DNA of 64,000 nucleotides from the NCBI RefSeq assembly GCF_028128765.1, contig NZ_LBJG01000009.1, positions 48,357-112,356 on the forward strand, in the 5' to 3' direction. Of the stretch, positions 49,593 to 58,695 are shown one piece after another; position 1 is the stretch's first letter; each line of letters opens with the position of its first letter. Made by a program: the position numbers and the translations under genes. Below the pieces are notes generated by a model. That model was not told where the DNA came from, did no database searches, and was given only the letters and a program-made list of their open reading frames with translations. The stretch is from Bradyrhizobium sp. CCBAU 51627 (GTDB lineage: Bacteria > Pseudomonadota > Alphaproteobacteria > Rhizobiales > Xanthobacteraceae).

Positions 49593-50731
49593 TTCGGATG
49601 CCACCAGCGGCCGCCGATGATGACGCCTTCCGAGACGATCTTGCGATCGCCGATCAGGTGCTCGCCGACGACGTCCTCATAGTCGAACTGGCCCTGCTTA
49701 ACTGAGATCAGCGTCGCATCGCCCACGCTGCCCGGCTTGAGGCTGCCGAGCTCGGGCCGCCGCAGCGCCATCGCGGCATTCACCGTCGAGGCGGCGATCA
49801 CATCCGACAGCTCCATGCCCATGCACAGGAACTTGGACATCGTCGTCACCTGGTCGAAGGCCGGGCCATTGATGCAGAGTTGATGGATGTCCGATGAGAT
49901 CGTGTCCGCATAGAAGCCGTTGGCCAACATCGCGCGCGCGGTCTTGAACGCGAACGAGCCCTTGCCGTGGCCGATGTCGAACAGCACGCCGCGCTCGCGC
50001 GCGTCCAGCACCGCCTTCTTCACCGTGCCCTGCGCCGTCGCCGGCGAATTCGGGAAGGGACGGAAGGCATGGGTGAGCACGTCGCCGGGCCGAAGGCGGG
50101 CCAGCACCTCTTCATAAGTCGGCGGCGGATGGTCGATATGCGCCATCAAGGGCATGCCGACCTCGTCGGCGACCTGAAGCGCGATGTCGAGCGGCACCGC
50201 CCCTGATGTGCCCGAGGAATGCAGCCCGACGCGCACCTTGATCCCGACGATGACATCGCGGTTGGCATCGGCCACCTTGGCCGCCTCGATCGGATTCATC
50301 AGCCGCAATTCCTCGCTCTCGCCGACCATGATCCGATGCGAGAAGCCGAAGATGCCGGCATGGGAGACGTGTAGATAAGCCAGGATGCGGACCTGGCTCG
50401 GCTCGATGACATGCTTGCGGAAGCCCGCGAAATTGCCGGGGCCGGCGCTGCCGGTGTCGACCGAGGTGGTGACGCCGGAGGTACGACAGAATTCCTCGGC
50501 ATCGATGCCGAGCGAAGTGCCGCCCCAATAGACATGGGTATGGAGATCGATCAGCCCTGGGGTCACGATGAGCCGCGAGACGTCGCGAATCTCGGTCGCC
50601 GGATCGGCCTTGAGGCCGCTGCCGACGGCGGCAACCTTGCCATCCGAGAATGCGACGTCCGTCACGGCATCGAGCTTCTGGGAGGGGTCGATCACCCGCC
50701 CGCCGCGCAGGATCAAATCGAAAGGCATCAT
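49589..50731 (-). CDS. Amidohydrolase/deacetylase family metallohydrolase
   Basis: A 380-residue TIM-barrel amidohydrolase. Metal ligands are the HxH of LIDLHTHVYWG (around residue 65), a probable carboxylated Lys region GIKVRVGLHSSG (around 165), the His of PLMAHIDHPP (around 195) and VLTHAFRPF (around 220), and the Asp of TISSDIHQL (around 285). It is related to dihydroorotase-like and N-acyl-amino-acid deacetylases; the substrate is uncertain. It is convergent with the TlpA-like gene and stands alone. Confidence 0.9.
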   Translation of the reverse strand: MMPFDLILRGGRVIDPSQKLDAVTDVAFSDGKVAAVGSGLKADPATEIRDVSRLIVTPGLIDLHTHVYWGGTSLGIDAEEFCRTSGVTTSVDTGSAGPGNFAGFRKHVIEPSQVRILAYLHVSHAGIFGFSHRIMVGESEELRLMNPIEAAKVADANRDVIVGIKVRVGLHSSGTSGAVPLDIALQVADEVGMPLMAHIDHPPPTYEEVLARLRPGDVLTHAFRPFPNSPATAQGTVKKAVLDARERGVLFDIGHGKGSFAFKTARAMLANGFYADTISSDIHQLCINGPAFDQVTTMSKFLCMGMELSDVIAASTVNAAMALRRPELGSLKPGSVGDATLISVKQGQFDYEDVVGEHLIGDRKIVSEGVIIGGRWWHPN

Positions 50732-50957
50732 TGGCTCCGGATATCAGCACGCACAGACCGGGCCGGAATGTGTCTTCCAGACCGGGCCGCTTTGTTAGCA
50801 ATTTTCACAAGATCCAAGCAAATCGGCTGCGATCAGTGACCATCGGGTCCTGATGAAAGACGACGGACATTTTTCCATCAGGAAACGTCGGCTGAGACTG
50901 ACTTGGTTGGTTTGCCTTGTCGATTTTCACGGCTGAGTTCGCCCGCTTGCATGCCCT

Positions 50958-51563
50958 TCACTTGATCTTGGCCACGGCTGCCTTCGTGGCGCTCGTGAGC
51001 AAGGCACCGGTCTCGGCGGCAGTTCTCCCGCCCGAGAGCATCCGAAACGTTGCGCAGCTGGTAAGGACGTAAATCAGATCGACAACGTCGCGCTTGACGA
51101 TGCTCGGCGTGTCTTCGGCAGCTATTCGTGTGATCAATTCTCCAATAAGGGGCCGCCGACGCTCGTTCCGCGCCACGAGTGCTTGGGCGAACTCGTGGTC
51201 AATCGCCATGGCGTCATGAAGACGCGCCACAGCCGGGTCGCTGCCCCAAAATTCGCAGAAGATCCGAACCATCATCTCAAGGCCCTTTTCAGGGTCGGGG
51301 TAGGCGGCGGCGCCCTCCAGGCGTGCGAGCCCACCCCGGTGGGCGATATCATCAAAGACTGCTTCGAGCAGTCCGCGTCTCGAGCCGAATTGGTTGTAGA
51401 CGGTCAAGCGCGTCACATTTGCCGCTTTTGCGACTGCGTCGAGCGAAAAGGTGATGATGCTGTCCTCCTCGCGAAGGAACCGTGCGGCGGCCTGAATGAC
51501 CTGGTCCCGCTTCGCGGCGGCGGCCTCGGCTCGCGCCACGCTGACATACGCACGCTTAGGCAC
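50958..51563 (-). CDS. TetR/AcrR family transcriptional regulator
   Basis: A 201-residue TetR regulator. The HTH is FSLDAVAKAANVTRLTVYNQF (around residues 36-56), followed by an all-helical ligand domain. I chose a GTG start at 51563 because GAGG lies just upstream; earlier in-frame codons would run through the operator and into the divergent gene. It is divergent from a membrane-protein gene at 51633, with a 17-bp palindrome between. Confidence 0.88.
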   Translation of the reverse strand: MPKRAYVSVARAEAAAAKRDQVIQAAARFLREEDSIITFSLDAVAKAANVTRLTVYNQFGSRRGLLEAVFDDIAHRGGLARLEGAAAYPDPEKGLEMMVRIFCEFWGSDPAVARLHDAMAIDHEFAQALVARNERRRPLIGELITRIAAEDTPSIVKRDVVDLIYVLTSCATFRMLSGGRTAAETGALLTSATKAAVAKIK

Positions 51564-51583
51564 GCTCCGCCTCTTGAATTTCA

Positions 51584-51600
51584 ATATACATAGTGTATAT
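51584..51600. promoter_or_regulatory. TetR operator
   Basis: ATATACA-TAG-TGTATAT, a 7-bp-arm perfect inverted repeat in an AT-rich gap between tetR (start 51563) and the membrane-protein gene (start 51633). Position and symmetry suit autoregulation plus control of the divergent operon. Confidence 0.72.
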
Positions 51601-51632
51601 CCAAATCGTTTCGCGCAAAAGGGCGAATCCCG

Positions 51633-52037
51633 ATGCAGCCAGTTCTGGTTATAGCCATTTCGCTCCACATTCTCGCTGCCACGTTCTGGGCCGGCTCGAC
51701 CTTCGCATGCGCTCGGATGACGGGGAATGATCGTCAGCAACTGTTCGCTCCGCAGCTGGGCGCGGCTGCCGTGGCAGTGCTGTCAGGCGCTTACCTCTGG
51801 AAAGCGTTGCACGAGGGTTCATTTGGGCCCACGGAGCAGCTTTTGGCCGCAGGCGCCGTGGCGGCAATCGTCGCGCTCGTTATTCACATAACGGTCATTC
51901 GTAGCGCGTTGCGCAGGCTGCGGACATCCTCGGGCGATGAGGCAGGGGCGCGATCGCAATTGGCCACGGGCTATCGCGGCGCGGCTGCTCTTCTCGCAGT
52001 CGCAGTGCTCGCCATGGCTGCGTCGCGCTACGCCTAG
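51633..52037 (+). CDS. Small four-helix membrane protein
   Basis: A 134-residue membrane protein with about four hydrophobic segments: SLHILAATFWAGSTFACA at the start, AAVAVLSGAYLWKAL, LLAAGAVAAIVALVIHIT and AALLAVAVLAMAAS. The opening LHxxAATFWxGSTF pattern recalls CopD-like and related heme or copper membrane families, but this is a weak resemblance and I give no function. It precedes the flavoprotein gene at 52081 by about 43 bases and is probably co-regulated by TetR. Confidence 0.75.
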   Translation: MQPVLVIAISLHILAATFWAGSTFACARMTGNDRQQLFAPQLGAAAVAVLSGAYLWKALHEGSFGPTEQLLAAGAVAAIVALVIHITVIRSALRRLRTSSGDEAGARSQLATGYRGAAALLAVAVLAMAASRYA

Positions 52038-52080
52038 CCTCTTCTCCAAACGGAAAGTGCGCGTGCAGAGGAAGTCATTG

Positions 52081-53340
52081 ATGTCGCCATCACTCGGTTC
52101 AAGTCATGAAGTCTACGACGTCGTTGTTCTGGGGGCTGGATACGCCGGTATGATGGCTGCTCTTCGAATGGGTCGACGCCGGCTTGGGCTTCGCGTTGCA
52201 CTGGTGAATAATGATGAGCAGTTCGTCGAGCGAGTTCGACTGCAGGAGTCGATGGTTGCTCCGGTCAAACCGCGGATCGCGTCCCTTTCAAGATATTTGC
52301 GCCGCACCAACGTCCAGTTCATACGTGCCCGCGTGCTGTCGCTCGATCCGGTACGGAATGAGGTCGCGATCGAAGAGGACGGTTCGCCGCGCACCATTGC
52401 CTTCGCGCAACTGATCTATGCGCTGGGCTCACATGTCGACACCGACAATGCCCCCGGCGCGCGACAGCATGCCTTTCGCCTTGATCCGGGTGAGGGCCCG
52501 CGGTCTGCCGCCGCGTTGCGAGCCGCGCTTCATGAAATTGCTGGACGCCCCGCGCGCGTACTTGCTGTTGGCGGCGGACCGCTTTCCGTCGAGGCTGCGG
52601 GCGAAGCCAAGTCGACATGGCCCAACATGAGCGTGACGCTATTGAGCGCCACGAGCGCTGGCGATTTCAGCAGCGCCAAGGTTCAATCCGTCGTCAGACG
52701 CGACCTGACGAGATTGGGCGTCGAGCTTGTCGACAACGAACGTGTCATTGAGATTGAGAGCGATGCGGCGATTGCCGCCAGCGGGCGGCGCTTTCCTTTC
52801 GACATATGCATCTGGGCGGCAGGCATGCGTGCTCCCCCGATTGCAAGGCAGGCGGGCCTGGAGGTTGATGCTCAAGATCGCGTAGTCGTCGGAACTGATT
52901 TGAGGTCGGTGTCTCATCCCACGATTCTCGCCGTCGGCGATAGTGCGCACCCGAATGGACCGACGGGAGCGCCGTTTCGCGCATCTGCATTGGCAGCGGC
53001 CGTTTCGGGTGTCTATGCGGCGGAACAGGTCATCGCCCGGAACCAGGGCCTGCTTATCCGACCATTTAGCTTCTCAACCTTCGCACAAGCCGTTGCGATC
53101 GGTCGGTTCGCAGCGCTCTTCCTCCTCGATGCGAACGATCATCAGATGCTTTTCGTGATGGGGGGACGCACTGCGAGTGTGTTGCGGAGCGTACTGATCT
53201 GGCTTGTTCTTCATTTCATCACCTTCGAACGGCTCCTGCCGGGCCTTCAGACATGGCCTGGACGAACGCGGGCGGCCGCCCCATCCGCCGCTCAGAAGAG
53301 CCCCGATCAGTCTGACGTCCAACTCAAGACTGGTCGATGA
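52081..53340 (+). CDS. NDH-2-like FAD/NAD(P) oxidoreductase
   Basis: A 419-residue pyridine nucleotide-disulfide reductase-fold flavoprotein. FAD motif DVVVLGAGYAGMMAALRMG (around residue 12), NAD motif RVLAVGGGPLSVEAAGEA (around 157), and the FAD-binding ATG-like TILAVGDSAHPNGP (around 280). The C-terminal hydrophobic stretch VLRSVLIWLVLHFITFERLL resembles the membrane-binding end of type II NADH dehydrogenases. It may pass electrons to quinones. The ATG at 52081 is chosen over an ORF start 48 codons earlier that overlaps the upstream gene. Confidence 0.88.
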   Translation: MSPSLGSSHEVYDVVVLGAGYAGMMAALRMGRRRLGLRVALVNNDEQFVERVRLQESMVAPVKPRIASLSRYLRRTNVQFIRARVLSLDPVRNEVAIEEDGSPRTIAFAQLIYALGSHVDTDNAPGARQHAFRLDPGEGPRSAAALRAALHEIAGRPARVLAVGGGPLSVEAAGEAKSTWPNMSVTLLSATSAGDFSSAKVQSVVRRDLTRLGVELVDNERVIEIESDAAIAASGRRFPFDICIWAAGMRAPPIARQAGLEVDAQDRVVVGTDLRSVSHPTILAVGDSAHPNGPTGAPFRASALAAAVSGVYAAEQVIARNQGLLIRPFSFSTFAQAVAIGRFAALFLLDANDHQMLFVMGGRTASVLRSVLIWLVLHFITFERLLPGLQTWPGRTRAAAPSAAQKSPDQSDVQLKTGR

Positions 53341-53428
53341 TTCCTGCGCGTTGCCGCGCCCCCCGCGTGCGTGAAGTGGAAGTGGGCCAGGATCGCTTTG
53401 GGAAGAGCGAGGACCTCTGGATTCGATC

Positions 53429-53590
53429 GTGACCTGGACACTCAGGCTCCCGTCGACTGGGGGCACGGATCTCCGGCTTGAGCACGCCGGCTTTGACCCC
53501 GAACATGGGATGACCTACGACATGATTAGCTTGGGATGGCGGAAGAAGGCTGCGGGCTCCCTGGAGCGCGTCTCTTCGTCGCTCGCTTAG
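53429..53590 (+). pseudogene. SRPBCC (AHSA1-type) C-terminal fragment
   Basis: A 53-codon stretch ending in TAG at 53588 reads VTWTLRLPSTGGTDLRLEHAG, then FDPEHGMTYDMISLGWRKKA and AGSLERVSSSLA (the first block is in two parts: VTWTLRLPSTGG, TDLRLEHAG). This matches the last third of AHSA1/SRPBCC proteins. The N-terminal two-thirds of the roughly 150-residue domain are missing and no start site is evident. A deletion remnant, close to the tRNA gene. Confidence 0.65.
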
Positions 53591-53628
53591 GTGTCGGGTC
53601 GCCCGTGTTGCACGTAGCAGACGAAGGC

Positions 53629-53705
<77 letters not shown>

Positions 53706-53797
53706 GCGGAACCCGCCGATAAGGCAGGTTGCCTGGAGCTGTACATATCAAAGCGAGGACCGAATCGGAAGCCCTTCGCTCGGCAACATGGGCCCGA

Positions 53798-54436
53798 TCA
53801 GGACTTGCCGTAGGCCCCCTGGTAGCGGCCCTCGCGGATCGCCTTCAGGGTTTCCTTCTCCCGTCCGATCTGGACACGCACCGCCTCCAGCAGCGCCGCC
53901 GCGCCGGCGGCGGGGAACGACACCACGCCGTCCTCGTCACCCACAACGATGTCGCCGGGCGCGATCACGCTGCCACCGATCGTCACGGGCACGTTGATCT
54001 CGCCGGGGCCGTTCTTGTAAGGGCCGCGATGAATCACCGCGCGGGCGAAGCAGGGAAAGTCGTCGCCGGCGAAGGCCGCGACGTCGCGGATCGCGCCGTC
54101 GATCACGTATCCCTCCGCCTTGCGCCATTGCGCGATGTTCTTCATGATCTCGCCGACCAGCGCCCGGGTTTCGTCGCCGCCGCCATCGACCACGATGACG
54201 TCGCCGGGACCGACCATGTCGAGCGCGCGATGGATGGCGAGATTGTCGCCCGGCCGGGTGCGCACCGTGAAGGCCGCGCCGACCAGCTTGCCGCTGCGGT
54301 GATAGGGTTTGAGCCCGACCGCGCCCGGCAGTCGGCTGAGATTGTCTGAAATGACCGACGTCGGCGCGTTCCTGAAGCCCTCGATGAGTTCGGCCGGCGG
54401 CTTCGGCACGCGGTTGGCCGCGATGGTAATCGGCAT
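53798..54436 (-). CDS. RraA family protein (HMG/CHA aldolase-like)
   Basis: A 212-residue RraA-fold protein. Key blocks are SVISDNLSRLPGAVGLKPYH (around residue 32), GPGDVIVVDGGGDETRALVG (around 88), YVIDGAIRDVAAF (around 118) and the metal-binding Asp in GDIVVGDEDGVVSFP (around 175). The Arg and Asp of the DGAxRD motif match aldolases that split 4-hydroxy-4-methyl-2-oxoglutarate; RNase E inhibition is less likely outside enterics. It follows the acyl-CoA synthetase by 23 bases on the same strand. Confidence 0.9.
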   Translation of the reverse strand: MPITIAANRVPKPPAELIEGFRNAPTSVISDNLSRLPGAVGLKPYHRSGKLVGAAFTVRTRPGDNLAIHRALDMVGPGDVIVVDGGGDETRALVGEIMKNIAQWRKAEGYVIDGAIRDVAAFAGDDFPCFARAVIHRGPYKNGPGEINVPVTIGGSVIAPGDIVVGDEDGVVSFPAAGAAALLEAVRVQIGREKETLKAIREGRYQGAYGKS

Positions 54437-54459
54437 GAGTTCGGTCCTTCTGTGATGTC

Positions 54460-55977
54460 CTATTCGGCGTGCACCGGCACCTTCGCAGGCATGATGCGAA
54501 ACGCGCGTCCTTCCTTCATCCACGCCGCGCGCTCGTCGCGCAACAGGGTGCGGCGAACCTTTCCGGAATCGTCACGCGGCGGCGCGCTGACGAACTCGAA
54601 GCTCTCGGGATGCTTGTAGCGGCTGAGCCTGTCCTTCAGGAAGTCCGCCATGCCATCCGCGATGGCCTGGCCGTTCGCATTCGCCTCCGGCTCGATGATG
54701 GCGTGGACGCGCTGGCCGAGTTCCGGATCCGGCAAGCCCACCACCACGCAGGAGCGCACGCCGGGACATTCGGAGACGGCAGCCTCCACCTCTGCAGGAT
54801 AGATGTTGGCGCCGCCGCGCAGCACCATGTCGGCGAGGCGATCACCGAGATAGAGATAGCCTTCGGAATCCAGCCTGCCGATGTCGCCGAGCGATTCCCA
54901 GCCGTCGGCGCGCCGCTTCGGTTCGGCGCCGAGATAGTGATAGGTGGCGTCCTTGCCGTCATTGTTGAGGAAATAGATCTCGCCGGTCTCGCCGGGCGCA
55001 ACGTCCTTGCCGTCCTCGCCGATGATACGGAGCTTGGCCATCTCGCCGATCTTGCCGACGGAGCCCTTGTGCGTCAGCCATTCCCTGCCGGAGATGATGC
55101 AGGCGCCCTGCCGCTCGGTGCCGCCGTAGAGCTCCCACACCCGCTCAGGCCCGAGCCAGGCGATCCAGTTCTCCTTCAGCCACGGCGGCATGGGAGCTGC
55201 CATGTGGAATACGGTCTGCAAACTCGACACATCATAGGCATTGCGGACGTTGTCCGGCAGCGCCCAGATCCGGTGCATCATGGTCGGCACGAAATTGACC
55301 CATTGCACGCGCTCGCGCTCGATCTGCCGCAGCGTCTCCTCGGCGTCGAACTTGACGAGACCGGTGAGCTTGCCGCCGCCGAACAGCGCATAGTGCGACA
55401 CGATGAACGGCGCATTGTGGTACAGCGGACCGGGATTGAGCAGCGATGCCCCGAAGGGCATGTTGAGCGGCAGCGCGGCAGCCGTGTCAGTCACGGCCGG
55501 ATGGTGATCGAGGATCACCTTGGGCCGGCCGGTCGATCCGCCTGAGGTCATGGCCTTCCAGTAGCGCGCCACCGGTGGATCGAGCGACTCGTCGGAAAAT
55601 CCCTCCGGCGCGAAGTCCGCAGGCAGACGGTTCGGCGCATTCCAGTCGGCCTCGCCGCCGACCACCAGAGCGGGCTTGAGAATGTCGAGCACGGCGGCCG
55701 CTTCGCCGCGCGGTAACCGCCATGACAGCGAGGTCGGCGTCGCGCCGCATTTCCACACCGCAAACGTGGTCTCGAAAAACGCATTGCCGTTCGGCAGTCC
55801 GATCGCGACGAAATCACCGGGCTTGACGCCCTTCGCCGCGAATGCCCGCGCGCGCCGGTTGGCGCCGCGCTCGAGCTGGTCCCACGTCAGTCTGTCCTGC
55901 CCGTGCTGGACGGCGATCGTGCCTTCGGGTTTGCGTTGAGCGTACCAGCGCGGCACATCGGACAAGGGCAGCAACAT
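54460..55977 (-). CDS. AMP-dependent acyl-CoA synthetase
   Basis: A 505-residue adenylate-forming enzyme. The P-loop is MTSGGSTGRPKVILDHHP (around residue 145), the aromatic motif is ELYGGTERQGACII (around 280), the hinge is GDIGRLDSEGYLYLGDRLAD (around 355), and the Lys-containing end is DDSGKVRRTLLRDER. It resembles the bile acid-CoA ligase-like subgroup acting on bulky acids. It is first in a two-gene set with the RraA-like gene; the joint pathway is not obvious. Substrate unknown. Confidence 0.9.
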   Translation of the reverse strand: MLLPLSDVPRWYAQRKPEGTIAVQHGQDRLTWDQLERGANRRARAFAAKGVKPGDFVAIGLPNGNAFFETTFAVWKCGATPTSLSWRLPRGEAAAVLDILKPALVVGGEADWNAPNRLPADFAPEGFSDESLDPPVARYWKAMTSGGSTGRPKVILDHHPAVTDTAAALPLNMPFGASLLNPGPLYHNAPFIVSHYALFGGGKLTGLVKFDAEETLRQIERERVQWVNFVPTMMHRIWALPDNVRNAYDVSSLQTVFHMAAPMPPWLKENWIAWLGPERVWELYGGTERQGACIISGREWLTHKGSVGKIGEMAKLRIIGEDGKDVAPGETGEIYFLNNDGKDATYHYLGAEPKRRADGWESLGDIGRLDSEGYLYLGDRLADMVLRGGANIYPAEVEAAVSECPGVRSCVVVGLPDPELGQRVHAIIEPEANANGQAIADGMADFLKDRLSRYKHPESFEFVSAPPRDDSGKVRRTLLRDERAAWMKEGRAFRIMPAKVPVHAE

Positions 55978-56060
55978 CAGGCGTTTCCACTTCGTCTTCT
56001 TGGCGCCGCCTCAGGATGAGGCGCCTCGCGAGACGAACTGTAACAGGCGGAACTGGACCT

Positions 56061-56345
56061 TCAAGGCGCAAGCCTGCAAGGTGCCGGCATCAGCGCTCTG
56101 CACCGCAGTCTGTCGACATTGCGCAAATGTCCGTGCAGCACGATGACCGCGCGCGAGATCGCCGGCAGCGGCATCGGCCAGTCGCTGGAGAGATAGAACG
56201 GCAATAATCCCTCGCCGCCAACCGGCAGAGGCGCATCGGCGAGGTCCTTCACCGGCTTGTTGTTGGAACGTCGTCCGCTGCGGCAAGCGCGCGACCACAA
56301 ATCAGCGCCAATCCAAAATGCGGCCAAGCAGATCGGCGCCCTCAT
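56061..56345 (-). pseudogene. Alpha/beta hydrolase, N-terminal remnant
   Basis: An ORF of 94 codons starts with a signal-like MRAPICLAAFWIGADLWS and continues GGEGLLPFYLSSDWPMPLP and AISRAVIVLHGHLRNVDR. The last block is the first strand and oxyanion loop (LHG) of a secreted alpha/beta hydrolase. The sequence then diverges and stops; the nucleophile elbow and the rest of the usual 300 residues are missing. A truncated gene, probably not functional. Confidence 0.6.
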
Positions 56346-56554
56346 GTGGAATATTTTCTCGCCGCAACAAACCGATAAAATTCTAAGCGCATCATGCGCG
56401 GTGCGGCTGTGACTCTCGGGCCACGTCAAGCAAAAAATGTCAGCATCGCAGCCATGAAATTCTCGGGTTCCATGGGTGACAAGTTGGCGATAAAGAGGCA
56501 AAAATCCGTCTCGACTCAGTTGGGGTTGAGTCTTGCAAGGTATGCTCTCGCAGA
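56346..56554. other. Intergenic region, nothing recognised
   Basis: About 210 bases, AT-richer than neighbours, between the truncated hydrolase and the gene at 56555. It probably holds the promoter of the latter. No ORF, repeat or RNA gene is supported. Confidence 0.4.
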
Positions 56555-57178
56555 ATGTCTGACGTGGTTGCATCGCGCCGTGCAGCGCCGCTTTTCGTTG
56601 CCGCAGCAGGATTTTTTCTGCTGACCCCGTCGCATGCCCACGCACAATGGTGGAAGCGCGCACCTGTCGATTTCGAGGAATGCGCCGACGCTGCCGAGAA
56701 ATCCGCAACCAAGGCCGAGAAGACCGCAGCGCTCGCCGAGTGTAACGCAAAATTCGCCGGCCGACGCAAGGCGGGCGGCGGCTACACCTATTACGACTTC
56801 CTCCAGGATCGCACCTTCGACATCGCGGGTCCCAACCCGACGCCGGAGGAGCAGAAGAAGATCGACGAATCCTACACCGCCTATCTCGCCGATCAGCGCC
56901 GCAGCAATGAGGCGGCCCAGGCGATGGCACGCCAGCAGCGCGAGCAGCAGGAGCAGCAAGCACAGCGGCTTCAGCAGGTCGTGCTGCGAAGCGAGGTGGA
57001 GCGTGTCCCCGTTCCGGTCGAGCGGCCAAAGGTGCAGCAGTCCGTCGGTGCACGATCAAAGGGCGCGCCCTGCACCAAGGGCTCGTTCTCCTGCGAGTGG
57101 CCCCGGCTATCGGAAAGCCTGAACGAGATCAAGAAACTGTTCAGCCCGACGCCGAGCAAGCCGGCGAAGAAGAGCTGA
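56555..57178 (+). CDS. Secreted protein of unknown function, coiled-coil
   Basis: A 207-residue exported protein. A signal peptide spans residues 1-30 (PLFVAAAGFFLLTPSHAHA then cleavage). The mature protein has a Cys pair early (EECADAAEK and AECNAKF), a GGGYTYYDFLQDRTFDIAGP block, then a Gln/Glu/Arg-rich helix (RQQREQQEQQAQRLQQ) likely to form a coiled coil, and a second Cys pair (APCTKGSFSCEW). Not recognised as a characterised family. It is followed by a strong palindromic hairpin at 57193. Confidence 0.82.
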   Translation: MSDVVASRRAAPLFVAAAGFFLLTPSHAHAQWWKRAPVDFEECADAAEKSATKAEKTAALAECNAKFAGRRKAGGGYTYYDFLQDRTFDIAGPNPTPEEQKKIDESYTAYLADQRRSNEAAQAMARQQREQQEQQAQRLQQVVLRSEVERVPVPVERPKVQQSVGARSKGAPCTKGSFSCEWPRLSESLNEIKKLFSPTPSKPAKKS

Positions 57179-57192
57179 GCTGTCTCCACATC

Positions 57193-57250
57193 CGTCCTTT
57201 GCGAGCCAACGAGGCCGCGCTTCGCGCGGACCCGTTGGCTCGCAAGGACG
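57193..57250. terminator. Palindromic hairpin between convergent genes
   Basis: CGTCCTTTGCGAGCCAACG (57193-57211) pairs almost completely with CGTTGGCTCGCAAGGACG (57233-57250), with a GC-rich inner stem (CCGCGC..GCGCGG). It lies 14 bases after one stop and 26 before the other gene's stop, suiting a bidirectional terminator or dispersed repeat. There is no T run. Confidence 0.6.
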
Positions 57251-57276
57251 ACTGGAGGGATATTGGCGCCAGGTAC

Positions 57277-57492
57277 TCAGTGCTTTTGCTTCTTCTTCGC
57301 GTGCTTGGGTGTGGAAGCCGGCGGAGTCGCGGGCTCAGGCGTTGTCGGCGAGTTGCCCAACGCCTTCCTGCTCTCCTGCAAGCGCGCGTCATAACCGGGA
57401 GAATTCGTGACCGTCGGCGGCCGGGCGTAGGTGAGCGTCGATGCGCCACAGAATGCGGCAAGCGCGAGCCCGATCGTCAAACAATGCCTCAT
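57277..57492 (-). CDS. Small secreted protein with Lys-rich tail
   Basis: A 71-residue product with a signal peptide (residues 1-23, GLALAAFCGASTLTYA). The short mature part contains PGYDARLQESRKALGNS and a Pro/Thr-rich stretch, ending in a basic HAKKKQKH tail. GGAGG sits four bases before the ATG, supporting translation. Function unknown. It lies 18 bases downstream of the ketopantoate-reductase-like gene start region on the opposite side of a hairpin. Confidence 0.72.
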   Translation of the reverse strand: MRHCLTIGLALAAFCGASTLTYARPPTVTNSPGYDARLQESRKALGNSPTTPEPATPPASTPKHAKKKQKH

Positions 57493-57510
57493 CGCGTTCC
57501 TCCATCGCTT

Positions 57511-58515
57511 TCAAGTCCCACCGCGGATCTGCTGGGGCGAAAGCCCCGGCGGCCCCTTGCCTGATGTCTCCGCCTCCTTCACCAGCGCAACAATGCGGCG
57601 CATCAACGGCACACCGACATGGTTCTGCTCAGCGAGAGCAATGACTGCTCCTTGCAGATAGTCGATCTCGGTCGTGCGGCCCTGCTTCAGGTCCTGCCAC
57701 ATCGAGGAGCGCGCCTCGGGGTCGATCTTCATCGTGCGTCCCAGGATCGCGTTGAAGATCACGTCGGGTAGTCTCAACAGCGCCGGCGTCCAGCTCATCG
57801 GAATCGGCATTGCCGATACCGGTGTGATGCCGGCAGCCTTCAGCGCCGCCAGGCCTTCGGCCATCTGGTCGGCAAACAGCCTTCGCCAATCGCGGTCCGC
57901 CAATTGCGCGGCGAGCGGCATATCGGAGAGCGCGCTGAGCGCATTGTTCAGGTTGATGATCAGCTTGCCCCATTGCACGCCGGTGATGTCGCGGCTCGCT
58001 CGCATGGTGAGACCGGGCACCGACAAGGCAGCAGCAGTGTTGTTCGCATCTTCACCGATATGGATATCGCCGGAGCTCGAGCGATGGAAGCGACCCTCGC
58101 CCATCGCCACCACGTTGAAGGGCACCATGCCGGCGAGCACGCGCCGACCGCCAAGCCGTTCGTTCAGCACAGCGACATTACCGACGCCGTTCTGTAGCGA
58201 CACGATGACCGCATCCTGGGGCGCGTGCCGGGCGATCCGATCCGCGATGTCAGCCGTGTCGGCGCTCTTCACCGTGACCAGCACGATGCCGGCGCTGTGA
58301 AAGATCGCGGGATCTTCCGACAGCGCCAGCCGGCCCGCCTCCAGCTTCTTCTCGGAACCGTCGAAATCCGTGAGCCGCAGGCCGAAGCGCTCGATCTCGG
58401 TCTTCACCCGCGGTCGCACCAGAAGAGCAACGCGACGATCGGCGGTCGCCAGCTGGCCTCCGACAAAACAGCCGATGGCGCCTGCACCGGCCACCACGAT
58501 CGGTCGATCCGTCAC
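57511..58515 (-). CDS. 2-dehydropantoate 2-reductase family protein
   Basis: A 334-residue PanE/ApbA-type reductase. Rossmann motif PIVVAGAGAIGCFVGGQLA at the N-terminus. The middle holds VSLQNGVGNVAVLNERLGG (around residue 100). The catalytic Lys is in GVQWGKLIINLNNALSALSD (around 180), followed by the helical ApbA_C domain. It may be the vitamin B5 enzyme or a paralogue; the other copy is at 42431. The GTG start at 58515 is chosen because GGGAG lies nine bases upstream and the Rossmann strand begins at once; a longer ORF from 58656 has no support. Confidence 0.91.
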   Translation of the reverse strand: MTDRPIVVAGAGAIGCFVGGQLATADRRVALLVRPRVKTEIERFGLRLTDFDGSEKKLEAGRLALSEDPAIFHSAGIVLVTVKSADTADIADRIARHAPQDAVIVSLQNGVGNVAVLNERLGGRRVLAGMVPFNVVAMGEGRFHRSSSGDIHIGEDANNTAAALSVPGLTMRASRDITGVQWGKLIINLNNALSALSDMPLAAQLADRDWRRLFADQMAEGLAALKAAGITPVSAMPIPMSWTPALLRLPDVIFNAILGRTMKIDPEARSSMWQDLKQGRTTEIDYLQGAVIALAEQNHVGVPLMRRIVALVKEAETSGKGPPGLSPQQIRGGT

Positions 58516-58695
58516 CTGACTTGCTCCCTGAATGACCGGCCTTCGATAGCAGAGCCAGGACACAGAGGCGAGGCTGCCTGCCCACCGCAGCCAAAGCTCA
58601 CCTGCCTTGTAACCGTCATGAGAGCCCCATATGTTTTTGCCCCGGGGGCTTGTCACCGGCGAGAGCTCGCCAGCGAGACGCCAAAGGAGAGCGCT

